6,272 nucleotides of DNA from Planctomycetota bacterium (GTDB lineage: Bacteria; Planctomycetota; Phycisphaerae; UBA1845). A program made the position numbers and the translations under genes. The stretch covers positions 1 to 6,272 of the forward strand of contig JADFIX010000052.1 of assembly GCA_022566435.1 (NCBI GenBank), given 5' to 3'. This document shows positions 5,494 to 6,272 of this stretch, piece after piece (the first letter of the stretch is position 1; every line of letters begins with the position of its first letter). The notes under the pieces are model-generated. The model saw only the letters and a list, made by a program, of their open reading frames with translations, made no database searches and was not told the origin of the DNA.

Positions 5494-6272
5494 ATGATTG
5501 CCCGAGAATTTCCCGTCGTTCGGCTTGCCGCGGCTTCCCTCATCGTTATCGGCGGAACGGAAGTCGCCGCTGAGCCGACCGGTGTGGTGACCGTCTCGTC
5601 AAATGCAAAAGTTATTCGTAACGGTCAAACGGAAGACGTAGACCCCCTCTTTTTCCAGTTAACGGACCGTACGATCGTTGCGGGTGACGCGGTCTCGACC
5701 GGTCAAGGCGGCTCAGCGGCCGTTCGTTTCGCAGATTACGGGACCGTTGTGAATCTTTGTCCTGAATCCAAACTTCTAGTTGAAAACTTACCGCCGCGCG
5801 CCAAACATGTGGCACTGGGTCTGAGGCTTGAACAAGGCAGCGCTGTGTTGACCAGAAAGGCCTTCGGCCCGGGACTTGTGGCCATTGTAGGTGACTCCGG
5901 GCATGTGCAAGGGCACGTCCTGCTGGCGGAGGGGAGCGTCGTGATCTCGGTGCAAGATACCAAAGTCGTCGTCGAGGCGTTGCAGGGGTCCGCCCGATTC
6001 ATCAACGGCCCGCTGCTTGATGCACCGTTGGCACAAGGCGACGGCCGGCTCCTCAGCACAGGGGAGCAAGTCACCGCCGGCGCCGACGAAGCGCCGATGC
6101 CGGTCGCGCCGGGACGGGCCGAAAACGTATGGCGACAGATTCATGAGCGCACCTATGCCTTCGGCATTCAACGAAGCACGCAATGGATCGAGCGAGCCGA
6201 GAGAGGCGACTTTACACCAGTCCGCTCAGGTGAATCGCGGGCCGAGCCCGAATTGGTAGGCACCGATTTCGT
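5494..6272 (+). CDS. Secreted FecR-domain protein, 3' partial
   Basis: ATG at 5494, with GGAG (5483-5486) 7 bp upstream. The frame is open to the window end (259 codons visible). Residues 9-20 form a hydrophobic core and VAA/E gives a signal peptidase I site after residue 26. Residues about 30-125 match the FecR fold: a strand with VVTVSSNAKVIRNGQ, then the typical GDAVSTGQGGSAAVRF (64-79), a D-x-G turn (81-83) and VVNLCPESKLLVE. Residues 105-180 continue as short glycine-separated beta strands. After about 205 comes a helical, charged region (VWRQIHERTYAF, TQWIERAERGD) that leads out of the window. Classical FecR is an inner-membrane anti-sigma regulator with a cytoplasmic N-terminus. Here the domain follows directly after a signal peptide, so it lies wholly outside the cytoplasm and is unlikely to bind a sigma factor. 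Its neighbour is the TPR/barrel gene 23 bp upstream; a structural or scaffold role at the envelope is inferred. What lies at its C-terminus cannot be seen. Confidence 0.85.
   Translation, partial: MIAREFPVVRLAAASLIVIGGTEVAAEPTGVVTVSSNAKVIRNGQTEDVDPLFFQLTDRTIVAGDAVSTGQGGSAAVRFADYGTVVNLCPESKLLVENLPPRAKHVALGLRLEQGSAVLTRKAFGPGLVAIVGDSGHVQGHVLLAEGSVVISVQDTKVVVEALQGSARFINGPLLDAPLAQGDGRLLSTGEQVTAGADEAPMPVAPGRAENVWRQIHERTYAFGIQRSTQWIERAERGDFTPVRSGESRAEPELVGTDF

Noticed and set aside
5736..6183. Overlapping minus-strand frames of 112 and 131 aa, and a plus-strand frame 6017-6259, in the FecR gene
   Set aside because: The FecR-domain frame is continuous, has a signal peptide and a recognisable motif. 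The others are shadows without supporting signals.

Overview
The window looks like chromosome of a diderm (Gram-negative type) bacterium of moderately high GC. Every gene I can support lies on the plus strand, and nearly all encode exported or envelope proteins. There is no taxonomic marker. The loosely spaced envelope genes, the short Cys-anchored peptides and the TPR/beta-barrel plus FecR-domain pair remind me of Planctomycetota, but that is a weak inference from gene style. I see no mobile element, CRISPR array, tRNA or rRNA.

Layout. (1) Positions 3-2429 hold the 3' part of a large cysteine-free protein whose start lies before the window. It opens with an Asn/Thr/Pro-rich linker, as expected just after a signal or membrane segment. 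I do not recognise its family. (2) Positions 2430-2612 are a 183-bp intergenic region with a good sigma70-like promoter candidate (TTGACA-16-TTTAAT), a weaker second candidate, an imperfect inverted repeat and a stem-loop. This is the most likely place for a new transcript to start. (3) Positions 2613-2774 and 2827-3036 are two tiny genes (53 and 69 aa), each with a basic N-terminus, a hydrophobic segment and a cysteine placed as in lipoproteins. (4) Positions 3037-3163 are a 127-nt leader with a strong stem-loop and a palindrome over the ribosome binding site of the next gene. (5) Positions 3164-5470 encode a 768-aa secreted protein with an N-terminal helical/TPR half and a C-terminal outer-membrane beta-barrel half. 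(6) Positions 5494-6272 encode a secreted FecR-domain protein that runs off the window.

Working model (inference): genes 2-5 form one transcription unit whose products meet at the outer membrane. The TPR/barrel protein would be the pore or assembly factor, with its TPR part in the periplasm. The FecR-domain protein would be a periplasmic partner and the two small peptides would be membrane-anchored accessory factors or substrates. The large upstream protein may be a separate unit or a further envelope component. No published system that I can name has exactly this composition. The two small genes are the least described part.
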